Shown here one piece after another: positions 39,111 to 47,474 of a stretch of 64,000 nt of DNA. This DNA comes from Peptoniphilus obesi ph1 (GTDB lineage Bacteria > Bacillota > Clostridia > Tissierellales > Peptoniphilaceae): contig NZ_HE978581.1 of the NCBI RefSeq assembly GCF_000311865.1, positions 218,549-282,548 of the forward strand, in the 5' to 3' direction. The notes below the pieces were generated by a model. The model saw only the letters and a list, made by a program, of their open reading frames with translations. It had not been told where the DNA came from and did not search any database. The translations under genes and the position numbers were made by a program. Position 1 is the stretch's first letter. Every line of letters begins with the position of its first letter.

Positions 39111-39235
39111 TCTATCAGCTTTTTTATTTTATTAATTTATTCTATTATCATTTTATCTAGTTTTATATCAAGCTGTTTTTTGTTATTATAATCCTATAGA
39201 GTTATATAATTATTAATTTGTATAGGGGTGATATT

Positions 39236-41545
39236 TTGTTTGAAATTTTAAGAAAAAATGAAATTGCTCCAGGTTCTTTTCATATGAGCGTGCTCGCTCC
39301 TAGAGTTGCAGCATCAGCTAACCCTGGACAATTTGTAATAGTAATAGTAGATAAATATTCTGAAAGAATCCCTCTAACTATTTGCGACTTCGATAGAAAA
39401 GAAGGTTCTGTTGATATAATCGTAAAAGTTTCTGGCGATTCTACTAAAAAAATTTGTTCAAAAGAAGTTGGAGACAGCTTTAGAGATTTCACTGGACCAC
39501 TTGGAAATCCTAGCCACCTAATTTCAAGTGACATAGAAGAATTAAAAAAACAAAAACTTTTATTTATTGGTGGAGGTACAGGAATAGCACCAATATATCC
39601 ACAAGTAAAGTGGTGTCATAAAAATGGCTTAAAAGTTGATGTAATAATCGGGGCAAAAGATAAAAATTTTTTAATTTTTAAAGATAGGCTAGAAAAAATA
39701 GCTGAAAATTTATACATAACTACTGATGATGGATCTTATGGATCTAAGGGCTTTGTAACAACAAAATTAAGTGAATTGGTTGAAAATGAAAATAAAAAAT
39801 ACGACCAAATAGTTGCAATCGGTCCTATGTTTATGATGAAAAGCGTTTGTGAACTTACAAAAAAATATGGAATAAAAACTACAGTTTCTTTAAATCCAAT
39901 CATGGTAGATGGAACTGGAATGTGCGGAGCTTGTAGGTGTACTGTTGATGGAGAGACAAAATTTGCCTGCGTTGATGGTCCAGAATTTGATGGGCACAAG
40001 GTTGATTTTGAAACTGCCCTAATAAGACAACTTCAATATAAGGATGTTAAGTACAGAAAGTTCGATGCAAAGTCTTTGTCACTACCTAAGGATGTAGTTC
40101 TTCAAGATGAAAAAATTCAACTTGAAGAAGATTTAATTAATGATAATGAAATCAAGGATGTAAAAACTGATAGGTTCACAAAAATTGAAGTAAGAAATCA
40201 AAGTCCAAAAAATAGAATAGAAAATTTTGAAGAAGTTTGTCTTGGCTACAATGAAGAAGAAGCTAAAAAGGAAGCTCAAAGATGTCTAAACTGTAAAAAA
40301 CCTATGTGTATTGACGGTTGCCCAGTTTCAATAGATATTCCTGGTTTTATAAAAGAAATTGCAAATTCAAATTATAGTCATGCTTATGAAATCTTATCAA
40401 ATTATACGAGCCTTCCTGCCGTTTGCGGAAGAGTTTGTCCACAAGAAACTCAATGCGAAGAAAGATGTATATTATCAAAACGTGGAGATGCAGTCTCAAT
40501 CGGTAAATTAGAAAGATTTGCAGCTGATTATGCAAGGAAAAATAATATAGAAAGCAACTTTAAACCTATAAAAAATGGGCATAAAGTTGCAGTCGTTGGT
40601 GCTGGTCCAGCAGGACTTACCTGTGCATCAGAACTCGCAAAAATGGGATATGAAGTTACAATCTATGAAGCTTTGCACGTATTGGGTGGCGTTCTTATAT
40701 ATGGAATTCCTGAATTTAGACTTCCTGATGAAATAGTTACAAATGAAATCAAAAACTTGGAAAATTTAGGAGTAGAAATTGTAACTGATGTTATTGTTGG
40801 AAAAACTATAACAGTTGATCAATTGTTTAAAGATGGTTTTGAAGCTGTATTTATAGGATCTGGAGCCGGGCTTCCTAAGTTTATGAATATTCCTGGAGAA
40901 AATTTAAATGGAGTATTTTCTGCCAATGAATTTTTAACAAGAGTTAATCTAATGAGGTCTGTAATAGAGGGATATGATACACCAATTTCAATTGGCAAAA
41001 AAGTTGCTGTAATTGGCGGCGGCAATGTTGCTATGGACTCAGCAAGAGTTGCAAAAAGACTTGGATCTGATGTTACAATTTTATACAGAAGAACAGATGC
41101 AGAACTTCCAGCAAGAAGAGAAGAAATTGAACATGCAAAAGAAGAGGGAATAAAATTCGAATTCCTTTGCTCCCCTGTTGAAATTCTTTCTGATGACAAG
41201 GGTTCTGTCAATAAACTTGAATGTATAAAGTATGAATTGGGAGAAGCTGATGAATCTGGAAGAAGACGACCAGTAAAAATTGAAGGATCTGAGTTTATAA
41301 AAGAATTCCAAACTGTTATCATGGCTCTTGGTACCTCTCCTAATCCTTTGATAGCTAAAACAACAAAAGGACTTGATACAACTTCTTGGGGTGGCATTTT
41401 AACTGACGACAATGGACAAACATCAAGAGAAGATGTTTATGCAGGTGGAGATGCTGTTACTGGATCTGCCACTGTTATTCTAGCTATGGGAGCTGGTAAA
41501 AAAGCAGCTGAACAAATTGATTCTTCTATAAGATCTAGAAATTAA
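39236..41545 (+). CDS. Fused NfnA-NfnB-type ferredoxin:NADP oxidoreductase (SudB-SudA-like)
   Basis: The first ~290 residues are an FNR-like NfnA/SudB subunit: FAD/NAD-binding folds with GGGTGIAPIYPQ and a [2Fe-2S] cysteine set (MCGACRC and FACVDG). The rest (about 300-769) is NfnB/SudA, a glutamate synthase small-chain-like flavoprotein with N-terminal [4Fe-4S] cysteines (CLNCKKPMCIDGCP, CGRVCPQETQCEERC) and two dinucleotide folds (GAGPAGLTCASELAKMGY, GGGNVAMDSARVA). Separate NfnA and NfnB bifurcate electrons between NADPH, NADH and ferredoxin. Here they form one chain. The start is TTG at 39236 after AGGGGTGAT. Sulfide dehydrogenase activity is an alternative. Confidence 0.88.
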   Translation: MFEILRKNEIAPGSFHMSVLAPRVAASANPGQFVIVIVDKYSERIPLTICDFDRKEGSVDIIVKVSGDSTKKICSKEVGDSFRDFTGPLGNPSHLISSDIEELKKQKLLFIGGGTGIAPIYPQVKWCHKNGLKVDVIIGAKDKNFLIFKDRLEKIAENLYITTDDGSYGSKGFVTTKLSELVENENKKYDQIVAIGPMFMMKSVCELTKKYGIKTTVSLNPIMVDGTGMCGACRCTVDGETKFACVDGPEFDGHKVDFETALIRQLQYKDVKYRKFDAKSLSLPKDVVLQDEKIQLEEDLINDNEIKDVKTDRFTKIEVRNQSPKNRIENFEEVCLGYNEEEAKKEAQRCLNCKKPMCIDGCPVSIDIPGFIKEIANSNYSHAYEILSNYTSLPAVCGRVCPQETQCEERCILSKRGDAVSIGKLERFAADYARKNNIESNFKPIKNGHKVAVVGAGPAGLTCASELAKMGYEVTIYEALHVLGGVLIYGIPEFRLPDEIVTNEIKNLENLGVEIVTDVIVGKTITVDQLFKDGFEAVFIGSGAGLPKFMNIPGENLNGVFSANEFLTRVNLMRSVIEGYDTPISIGKKVAVIGGGNVAMDSARVAKRLGSDVTILYRRTDAELPARREEIEHAKEEGIKFEFLCSPVEILSDDKGSVNKLECIKYELGEADESGRRRPVKIEGSEFIKEFQTVIMALGTSPNPLIAKTTKGLDTTSWGGILTDDNGQTSREDVYAGGDAVTGSATVILAMGAGKKAAEQIDSSIRSRN

Positions 41546-41561
41546 TATATTTATTGCAAAC

Positions 41562-41600
41562 AAAAACCATTTGGAATTTTTCTCCAAATGGTTTTCTTTT
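41562..41600. terminator. Bidirectional terminator
   Basis: A 12-bp stem (41564-41575 with 41583-41594), 7-nt loop, T-run on the right and A-run on the left. It lies between two convergent genes. Confidence 0.87.
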
Positions 41601-42436
41601 TAATTATTTATTTTTATTTCTCTGCCTGTTCCTATTTCACTTATAGAAATTTTATTTTCTTTTTCTAGTTCATCTAAGATTTCTTCTATCTTTTCTTCAT
41701 CTTCAAAAACTTCCACAAGCTCTGCTGGAAATACTTTTTTGTATTTTTCTATAAAATCTAAAAGGCTTTCTTTATCTAATCTTATTTCTCTTTTTTCTAG
41801 GTCGGAGTGTTGGTCTATAAATTTTATTAATTCATCTTTTGACTTGTATCCCTTTAATATAAACTCTTTTCCATTCTCATCTGTATACATAAAATCTGGA
41901 TAGTGTTCAAATCTCCTATCAAAACACCTTATCCTATCTTGCAAATGAGCCTCTAAAGACTCTTCTTGGAAGATATTTTTAAAATCTTCTGTATCTATTC
42001 CAACTCTTTTAGCTATATCAACAAGAACATCAAGATCCATGGTATTTTCTCCATATAAAATTGTTGCCAGTCTAAGCTCTCTTAGATAAGCATTTGCCTT
42101 TTCTGGATCAATAATTCTTCCAGTTATGAATCCTCTGTTAATAAAAAAGGTACTAGAATTTTCTTTAGATAAAAGATCTGGACTATTTTTCATAATAGGC
42201 ATCTTGTGAATAAGTGATCCTGACTTCCAAAGTGAAAGAAGTATATTATTTGCAGTTTGCTTTGAGTCCTTATCCTTCATATTCATTGGGAGAATATCTC
42301 TATAGTCTGCTATTAGTGCTCCCATTGTATTTACAAAACTTACTTTCCCGTCATAAATATAATCTATAGCTCTTAAAACTTTTTCCTCACCATAAGACCA
42401 TATACAAACAACATCAGAAAATACTTCTATTTTCAT
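41600..42436 (-). CDS. DsbA-family thioredoxin-fold protein with a single active-site cysteine
   Basis: The N-terminus (EVFSDVVCIWSYGEEKVL) is the first strand and active-site helix of a DsbA/FrnE-like fold. The CxxC is reduced to CIWS (Cys11 with the ATG chosen here), which would not allow a normal disulfide oxidase cycle. A helical insertion with SLWKSG follows, and the last 60 residues are an extra acidic region. No signal peptide is seen, so it is probably cytoplasmic, like the Spx-adaptor YjbH/SpxH, which also has a DsbA fold; identity with SpxH is not established. Start ATG 42436 is preferred over TTG 42439 from GGAG spacing. It follows the membrane gene by 13 nt. Confidence 0.72.
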   Translation of the reverse strand: MKIEVFSDVVCIWSYGEEKVLRAIDYIYDGKVSFVNTMGALIADYRDILPMNMKDKDSKQTANNILLSLWKSGSLIHKMPIMKNSPDLLSKENSSTFFINRGFITGRIIDPEKANAYLRELRLATILYGENTMDLDVLVDIAKRVGIDTEDFKNIFQEESLEAHLQDRIRCFDRRFEHYPDFMYTDENGKEFILKGYKSKDELIKFIDQHSDLEKREIRLDKESLLDFIEKYKKVFPAELVEVFEDEEKIEEILDELEKENKISISEIGTGREIKINN

Positions 42437-42448
42437 CAAATCTCTCCT

Positions 42449-43624
42449 TTATAGTAACATTATCAATTTATAAATTATATTAGATGCAATACCTCCAACA
42501 AGACCTCCAATTGTATGACTGAAAATCGCCTTGCCTGAAAGATCATTTTCTCCAATTGATGACATCATGGCAATATGAGTTGATAAATATCCACTCCAAC
42601 ACATTGAAATTGAAGTAAAAACTGCAATATCATTTGGTCCTGCTAGGCCTTCCTTTACTAAATTTGGTACAAGAGCAACTGCAGCTCCAGCACTACCAAG
42701 ACTTGTAATCGGTACGGCAATCGCCTTAGGGGATGTAAAACCAAACAAAGGTTTAACAATAAAAGATATCTTCTTACCAAGATATGGCAAAAATCCTACC
42801 CCTTCTCCTAGACTACCAGTATATACCCCATTTGCTGGCGCTCCGTCAGATAATAATAAAACAAAAGTACAAATTATTAAAACTCCTGGTATTATAGCAA
42901 GCCCAATTTCAACGCCAGACTTTCCACCATCTATCAAAGAGTTTATAAATCTTTCAAATACAGTTTTTTTAACTTTAGGTCTATCCTTCTCTCTACTTTT
43001 ACTTAAATGATCTATATCTATAGAAGAAGCACTATCATAAGCCTCCTCCTTATAATATTTCTTAGTAAATATAAGCATGAGTCTTACACTTACAATACTT
43101 CCTATTATCGCTCCTAGATTTCCTATTAAGGCAGCAGGAACTGATCCTTTAACTGGCATACTCATCATAGTAGTAGTTACTATTAAACCCATGCCAAAAG
43201 AAGTGCCAAGATTTGTAAGAGCTGGAAATTGAAATTTTTTAAAAAATGATTTGTATTCTTCATTCCTAGCTAAAGAGATCATGGCTGGATTATCAGATAT
43301 GTAACAAGTAATTATTCCCCAAGCAGATGCCCCTGGCAAAGAATATAAAGGTTTCATGAAGATGGATAAGATTTTATTCAAAAAATCTATTACACCAAAT
43401 TCCAAAAATAATTGTCCTATACCACCAGTAATTACGGTTATAGCCATTAAATATAAACAAACATTCATAAGCAGATCATAAGATGTGTTTAGTATAGTTT
43501 TTATCATATTTATAGTTCCCATCTTATTAGCTATAAATCCAAAAATACCAAAGAAAAAAATTAAAAATAAAAGAGTTTGCCTCTCAATTATTTTCTCAGA
43601 TGAATTGAGTTTTTCTTTTTCCAT
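42449..43624 (-). CDS. Nucleoside-recognition (gate domain) integral membrane protein
   Basis: A polytopic membrane protein with two gate-like domains of the YjiG/YjiH or spore-maturation SpmA/SpmB kind. The segments around ITGGIGQLFLEFGV and SLPGASAWGIITCYISDNPAM (about 90-140) and the C-terminal ITSLGSAGAAVALVPNLVKEG and STHIAMMSS resemble that family. A hydrophilic linker (about 195-225) separates the halves. The substrate is unknown. Start ATG 43624 follows GGAGG; the TTG further upstream lies in the ribosome site. It shares a transcript with the DsbA-like gene. Confidence 0.72.
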   Translation of the reverse strand: MEKEKLNSSEKIIERQTLLFLIFFFGIFGFIANKMGTINMIKTILNTSYDLLMNVCLYLMAITVITGGIGQLFLEFGVIDFLNKILSIFMKPLYSLPGASAWGIITCYISDNPAMISLARNEEYKSFFKKFQFPALTNLGTSFGMGLIVTTTMMSMPVKGSVPAALIGNLGAIIGSIVSVRLMLIFTKKYYKEEAYDSASSIDIDHLSKSREKDRPKVKKTVFERFINSLIDGGKSGVEIGLAIIPGVLIICTFVLLLSDGAPANGVYTGSLGEGVGFLPYLGKKISFIVKPLFGFTSPKAIAVPITSLGSAGAAVALVPNLVKEGLAGPNDIAVFTSISMCWSGYLSTHIAMMSSIGENDLSGKAIFSHTIGGLVGGIASNIIYKLIMLL

Positions 43625-43643
43625 ATTTGCCTCCAAAATTAGT

Positions 43644-43668
43644 ATTAATATAAATTAAATATATTAAT
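43644..43668. promoter_or_regulatory. Inverted repeat upstream of the gate-domain gene
   Basis: ATTAATATA (43644-43652), 7-bp spacer, TATATTAAT (43660-43668). It lies 20 nt before the start codon and could be an operator or a hairpin near the ribosome site. The low complexity makes chance possible. Confidence 0.3.
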
Positions 43669-43805
43669 TTACATTATTTAATTATAGTTTATAGCATGGA
43701 TTAAATTTAAGCAATTAAATAAATTTTAATAAAAAATTTTATTTTTCTTTTAAATTTTTATATAAATTCCCTCTAAATGTTCAAGAATGCAACTTTCAAG
43801 ACTTT

Positions 43806-43858
43806 TCTGTATATTGTGATATTTTTTTATATTATTGTTTTTAGCCACAATATATTGT
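43806..43858 (+). promoter_or_regulatory. nrdDG promoter with two NrdR-like boxes
   Basis: A candidate promoter is TTGTTT (43835-43840), 17-bp spacer, TATACT (43858-43863). Two NrdR-like boxes share TATATTGT: TCTGTATATTGT (43806-43817) and the perfect palindrome ACAATATATTGT (43847-43858), 41 bp apart (about four helical turns). The second lies within the promoter spacer, fitting repression. NrdR is the usual regulator of nrd operons; its gene is not in the window. Confidence 0.6.
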
Positions 43859-43906
43859 ATACTGTTTATATAAAATAAATGAAAGGTTATTAGGTGGGCA
43901 ATTATT

Positions 43907-46027
43907 ATGGACGTTTTAAAAAGAAATGGAGACAAGGTTGCTTTTGACAGGAATAAAATAAAAATAGCAATCGAAAAAGCTATGAACTCATCGAATGGAA
44001 TATTTGTTGAAGATCAAGCTGAAACAATCGCAAAAGAAATAGAAGATTATGCAAAAAATTCAAATCAATCAATGTCAATTTTTGATATTGAAGAACAAGT
44101 TTATTATAAGCTTATAAACTATGGAAACCCTGCAACAGCAAGAGCTTATGAAAACTACAAGGCAGTACAAGCCTACAAAAGAGAACAAAACACAACTGAT
44201 AATGAAATCCTAGGTTTATTAAATAGAACAAACACTGGATTGATGGATGAAAACTCAAATAAAAATCCAATTATTGCATCTACACAAAGAGATTTAATTG
44301 CAGGAGAAGTATCAAAAGATATAGCTAAAAGAAAAATGCTACCACAAGATCTAGTGGCTGCACATAATAATGGAGTTATACATATCCATGACCTAGACTA
44401 TATGATTCAACCAATATTTAATTGTTGTCTAGTAAACATGAAAGATATGTTAGATAACGGAACTGTTGTTAACGGCAAGATGATTGAAACTCCAAAATCA
44501 TTCCAAGTAGCATGTAATGTTATGACTCAGATAATCGCACAAATTGCATCTAACCAATATGGCGGTCAATCAATTAATATTGCTTGTCTTGGTAAATATT
44601 TAAGAAAATCTTATGAAAAGAATTTAAATATTGCATTAGATACACTTGGTGATATAGAATTAGCTGAAAAAATGGCTGAAAAAATGACCAAGAAAGATCT
44701 AGAAAGCGGTATCCAAACAATTCAATATCAAATAAATACTTTGATGACATCAAATGGTCAAGCTCCATTTGTAACTCTATTTATGCATATTGAAGATGAT
44801 GATCCTTATGTTGATGAAATTGCAAAAATCGTTGAAGAAATCTTAAAACAAAGAATTCAAGGTATAAAAAATGATGCTGGAGTTTATGTTACACCAGCCT
44901 TCCCAAAACTAATATATGTCCTTGATGAAAACAATGTTAAAAAAGATTCTAAATACTATTATTTAACATCACTTGCAATAAGATGTACAGCTAAGAGAAT
45001 GTATCCTGACTATATCTCTGCTAAAAAAATGAAAGAAAACTACGAAGGCAATGTATTTAGTCCAATGGGATGTAGAGCTTTTCTTCCTCCTTACAAGGAT
45101 AAAAAAGGAAATTATAAATTTGAAGGTAGATTTAATATGGGCGCTTGCTCTATAAACCTTCCACAAATTGGTATCCTTGCTAATGGAGATGAATCAAAAT
45201 TCTTTAATCTTCTTGAAAAAAGACTTGAGTTAGTTAAAGAAGTTGGTTTAATAAGATATAAACACTTATCAGAAGTTACATCTGATAGTTCTCCAATTCA
45301 CTGGCAACACGGAGCAATTTCTAGACTTGGTAAACATGAATCAATAGCTCCTCTTCTAAAGGGTGGCTACTCTACTGTTTCACTAGGATATATAGGAATT
45401 TATGAAGCAACTATGCTAACAAAAGGCGTTTCCCACACTGATAAAAAGGGTTATGACTTTGCAATGAGAATAATGGACCATCTAAATGATGCTGTTAAAA
45501 GATGGACAGAAGAAACTGGTATCAAATTTACACTTTATGCAACACCTGCAGAAAGTTTAACAAACAGATTCTGCTCTATTGATAGAGAAAGATTTGGAAT
45601 AATTGAGAATATAACAGACAAGGGCTACTACACTAACTCCTTCCATGTTGATGTTAGAGAAGAAATATCAGCCTTTGAAAAATTCAACTTTGAATCTAAA
45701 TTCCAAGACAGATCAACTGGTGGATGTATATCTTATGTAGAAATTCCTAATATGACTCAAAATCTAGAAGCTCTAGAAACAATAGTTAAATATATATATG
45801 ATAATATCCAATACGCTGAATTTAATACTAAATCAGACTATTGTTCTGAATGTGGTTTTGATGGAGAAATAAAACTAAATGATGACAGCCAATGGGAATG
45901 TCCACAATGCGGAAATACAGATAAGTCCAGCTTAACTGTTGTAAGAAGAACTTGTGGCTACCTTGGTGAAAACTTCTGGAACGAAGGAAGAACTAAAGAA
46001 ATAAGAGATAGGGTTCTTCATATCTAA
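43907..46027 (+). CDS. nrdD: Anaerobic (class III) ribonucleoside-triphosphate reductase
   Basis: It reduces NTPs to dNTPs in anaerobes through a glycyl radical. A single ATP-cone at the N-terminus (about 1-90; DVLKRNGDKVAFDRNKIKIA) gives allosteric control. The 10-strand barrel core holds MGCRAFLPP and GACSINLPQI. A zinc knuckle has Cys646, Cys649, Cys665 and Cys668, and the radical site is Gly684 in RRTCGYLGENFWNEGR. The length (706) is normal. An AGGTGGG site precedes the ATG, and the stop overlaps nrdG (TAATG). Confidence 0.98.
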   Translation: MDVLKRNGDKVAFDRNKIKIAIEKAMNSSNGIFVEDQAETIAKEIEDYAKNSNQSMSIFDIEEQVYYKLINYGNPATARAYENYKAVQAYKREQNTTDNEILGLLNRTNTGLMDENSNKNPIIASTQRDLIAGEVSKDIAKRKMLPQDLVAAHNNGVIHIHDLDYMIQPIFNCCLVNMKDMLDNGTVVNGKMIETPKSFQVACNVMTQIIAQIASNQYGGQSINIACLGKYLRKSYEKNLNIALDTLGDIELAEKMAEKMTKKDLESGIQTIQYQINTLMTSNGQAPFVTLFMHIEDDDPYVDEIAKIVEEILKQRIQGIKNDAGVYVTPAFPKLIYVLDENNVKKDSKYYYLTSLAIRCTAKRMYPDYISAKKMKENYEGNVFSPMGCRAFLPPYKDKKGNYKFEGRFNMGACSINLPQIGILANGDESKFFNLLEKRLELVKEVGLIRYKHLSEVTSDSSPIHWQHGAISRLGKHESIAPLLKGGYSTVSLGYIGIYEATMLTKGVSHTDKKGYDFAMRIMDHLNDAVKRWTEETGIKFTLYATPAESLTNRFCSIDRERFGIIENITDKGYYTNSFHVDVREEISAFEKFNFESKFQDRSTGGCISYVEIPNMTQNLEALETIVKYIYDNIQYAEFNTKSDYCSECGFDGEIKLNDDSQWECPQCGNTDKSSLTVVRRTCGYLGENFWNEGRTKEIRDRVLHI

Positions 46028-46530
46028 TGAGATACGGACAAATAAGAAAATATGATATAGCTAATGGAGAAGGCATAAGGACAACAATTTTTGTCATCGG
46101 TTGCACCCATAAATGTCCTGAATGCTTTAACCAAGAATATCAAGATTTTTCTGCTGGAAGTCTTTGGACTGATAAGGAAACAAAACAAGTTATAGAATAT
46201 CTAAATGATGACCAAGTTAAGGGCCTTACCCTACTTGGCGGTGAGCCTTTTCAAAATACAAAAGATTTAACAGAAATAGTAAAAGAAATCAAAAAGCATT
46301 CCAACAAAGATATCTGGATTTATTCTGGATATAGCTATGAAGATATTTTAGATGATCCTGATAAAAAGAAACTTTTAGATTTATGTGATGTCCTAGTTGA
46401 TGGATTATTCATCAATAAACTGAAAAATCTTAAACTTAAATTTCGTGGTTCATCAAACCAAAGAATTATAGATATTAAAAAATCAAACAAGGATTCAGTT
46501 GTTTTATATTATGGAGACCAAGCTATATAA
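46027..46530 (+). CDS. nrdG: Anaerobic ribonucleotide reductase activating protein
   Basis: This radical-SAM activase makes the glycyl radical on NrdD. The cluster cysteines Cys26, Cys30 and Cys33 lie in GCTHKCPECFN, and LLGGEPFQN is the SAM-contact motif. The 167-residue length is normal. It is translationally coupled to nrdD. Confidence 0.97.
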   Translation: MRYGQIRKYDIANGEGIRTTIFVIGCTHKCPECFNQEYQDFSAGSLWTDKETKQVIEYLNDDQVKGLTLLGGEPFQNTKDLTEIVKEIKKHSNKDIWIYSGYSYEDILDDPDKKKLLDLCDVLVDGLFINKLKNLKLKFRGSSNQRIIDIKKSNKDSVVLYYGDQAI

Positions 46531-46555
46531 ATAAAATTAAAATCTTTAATAAAAA

Positions 46556-46596
46556 TTTTAAGGCTATGAGCATTTTAAACTCATAGCCTTTTTTAT
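46556..46596 (+). terminator. Terminator of nrdDG
   Basis: A 10-bp stem (46561-46570 with 46580-46589), 9-nt loop and T-run. Confidence 0.88.
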
Positions 46597-46611
46597 ATTA
46601 TTAAATTTAAT

Positions 46612-46653
46612 AAGCAAAAAAAATTGGCAAAAGGAATCATCCTAATGCCAATT
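46612..46653 (-). terminator. Terminator of the rsfS-ridA transcript
   Basis: An 8-bp stem (46622-46629 with 46646-46653) with a smaller inner AGGA/TCCT pairing, followed on the minus strand by a run of T. It is separate from the nrdDG terminator next to it. Confidence 0.72.
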
Positions 46654-46671
46654 AATTTAAAAAAATTATTT

Positions 46672-47043
46672 TTATTTTACTGCAATTGCTTCGATTTCTA
46701 AAACTCCATCTTTTGGAAGTTTTGAAACTTCAACGCAAGATCTCGCTGGCTTATGGTCTTTAAAAAATTCTGCATAGGCTTCGTTTACTACAGAAAAATC
46801 ATCCATATTAGTTAAATATATATTTACTTTAACAATATTTTCAACTTTTGCACCAGCTGCTTCTAAAATATTTTTTATATTATCTAAACTCATTTTAGTG
46901 GCCTTATATGGGTCTGTAATGAGTTCTCCATTTTCTGGATTGATTGGTAGCTGACCAGAGCTAAAGATTATATTTGAAGCACTCACGCCTTGTGAGTAAG
47001 GTCCTATTGCTGCAGGTGCTTTATCTGTGCTAATAAATTCCAT
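46672..47043 (-). CDS. ridA: RidA family enamine/imine deaminase
   Basis: RidA hydrolyses reactive enamines such as 2-aminoacrylate made by PLP enzymes. The 123-residue protein shows AIGPYSQGV, SSGQLPINPENGE and the substrate-binding Arg101 in PARSCVEVSKLP, then EIEAIAVK. It follows rsfS by one base. A PLP enzyme of threonine metabolism (thrC) is elsewhere in the window but is not linked. Confidence 0.95.
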   Translation of the reverse strand: MEFISTDKAPAAIGPYSQGVSASNIIFSSGQLPINPENGELITDPYKATKMSLDNIKNILEAAGAKVENIVKVNIYLTNMDDFSVVNEAYAEFFKDHKPARSCVEVSKLPKDGVLEIEAIAVK

Positions 47044-47044
47044 C

Positions 47045-47392
47045 TTAATCCTCCTCTTTGTCCTCTTGCTTTTCTCTATCTTCCCAAAGTCTTTCTAGAT
47101 TATAAAAATCTCTTTCATCCTTATGGAAGATATGAACAATAATATCAGAATAGTCTAGAACTATCCATCTAAGTGAATTTTTTCCTTCTGAGTTTTCAAC
47201 TTCATAACCAGCTTCTGACATCTTATCTTCAATATTATCTGAAATAGAGTCTACTTGTGTTGAAGAATTACCTGATACTATTACAAAATAATCTGCAATA
47301 GAACTAAACTCTCCTATTTCTAAAACTTTTATATCAGTAGCTTTTTTATCTTCGCACGCTTGAACTATAATATCTAATTTTTTATTTTCCAT
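47045..47392 (-). CDS. rsfS: Ribosome silencing factor RsfS
   Basis: RsfS binds L14 and blocks 50S-30S joining under poor nutrition. The family features are the SSIADYFVIVSGNSSTQVDSISDNIEDK segment (read as two parts, about 27-55) and LRWIVLDYSDIIVHIFHKDERDFYNLERLW near the C-terminus. It comes after yqeK-lcp, behind a hairpin terminator, and before ridA. In Bacillus it follows yqeK directly; here an LCP gene has been inserted. Confidence 0.95.
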   Translation of the reverse strand: MENKKLDIIVQACEDKKATDIKVLEIGEFSSIADYFVIVSGNSSTQVDSISDNIEDKMSEAGYEVENSEGKNSLRWIVLDYSDIIVHIFHKDERDFYNLERLWEDREKQEDKEED

Positions 47393-47440
47393 TAATACTC
47401 CCTCTTCATTTCTTAAATTAATTATACCATAAGTGTAAAT

Positions 47441-47474
47441 AAAAAAAGAGAAGCATCTGTTGATGCATTCTCTA
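47441..47474 (-). terminator. Hairpin terminator between lcp and rsfS
   Basis: GAGAA-GCATC (47448-47457) pairs with GATGC-A-TTCTC (47462-47472) with one bulged base; a T-run follows on the minus strand. Confidence 0.7.

Noticed and set aside
39034-39235. T-box or other riboswitch before thrC or the nfn gene
   Set aside because: No TGGNACCGCG-type sequence on either strand and the thrC leader from the likely promoter is about 40 nt.
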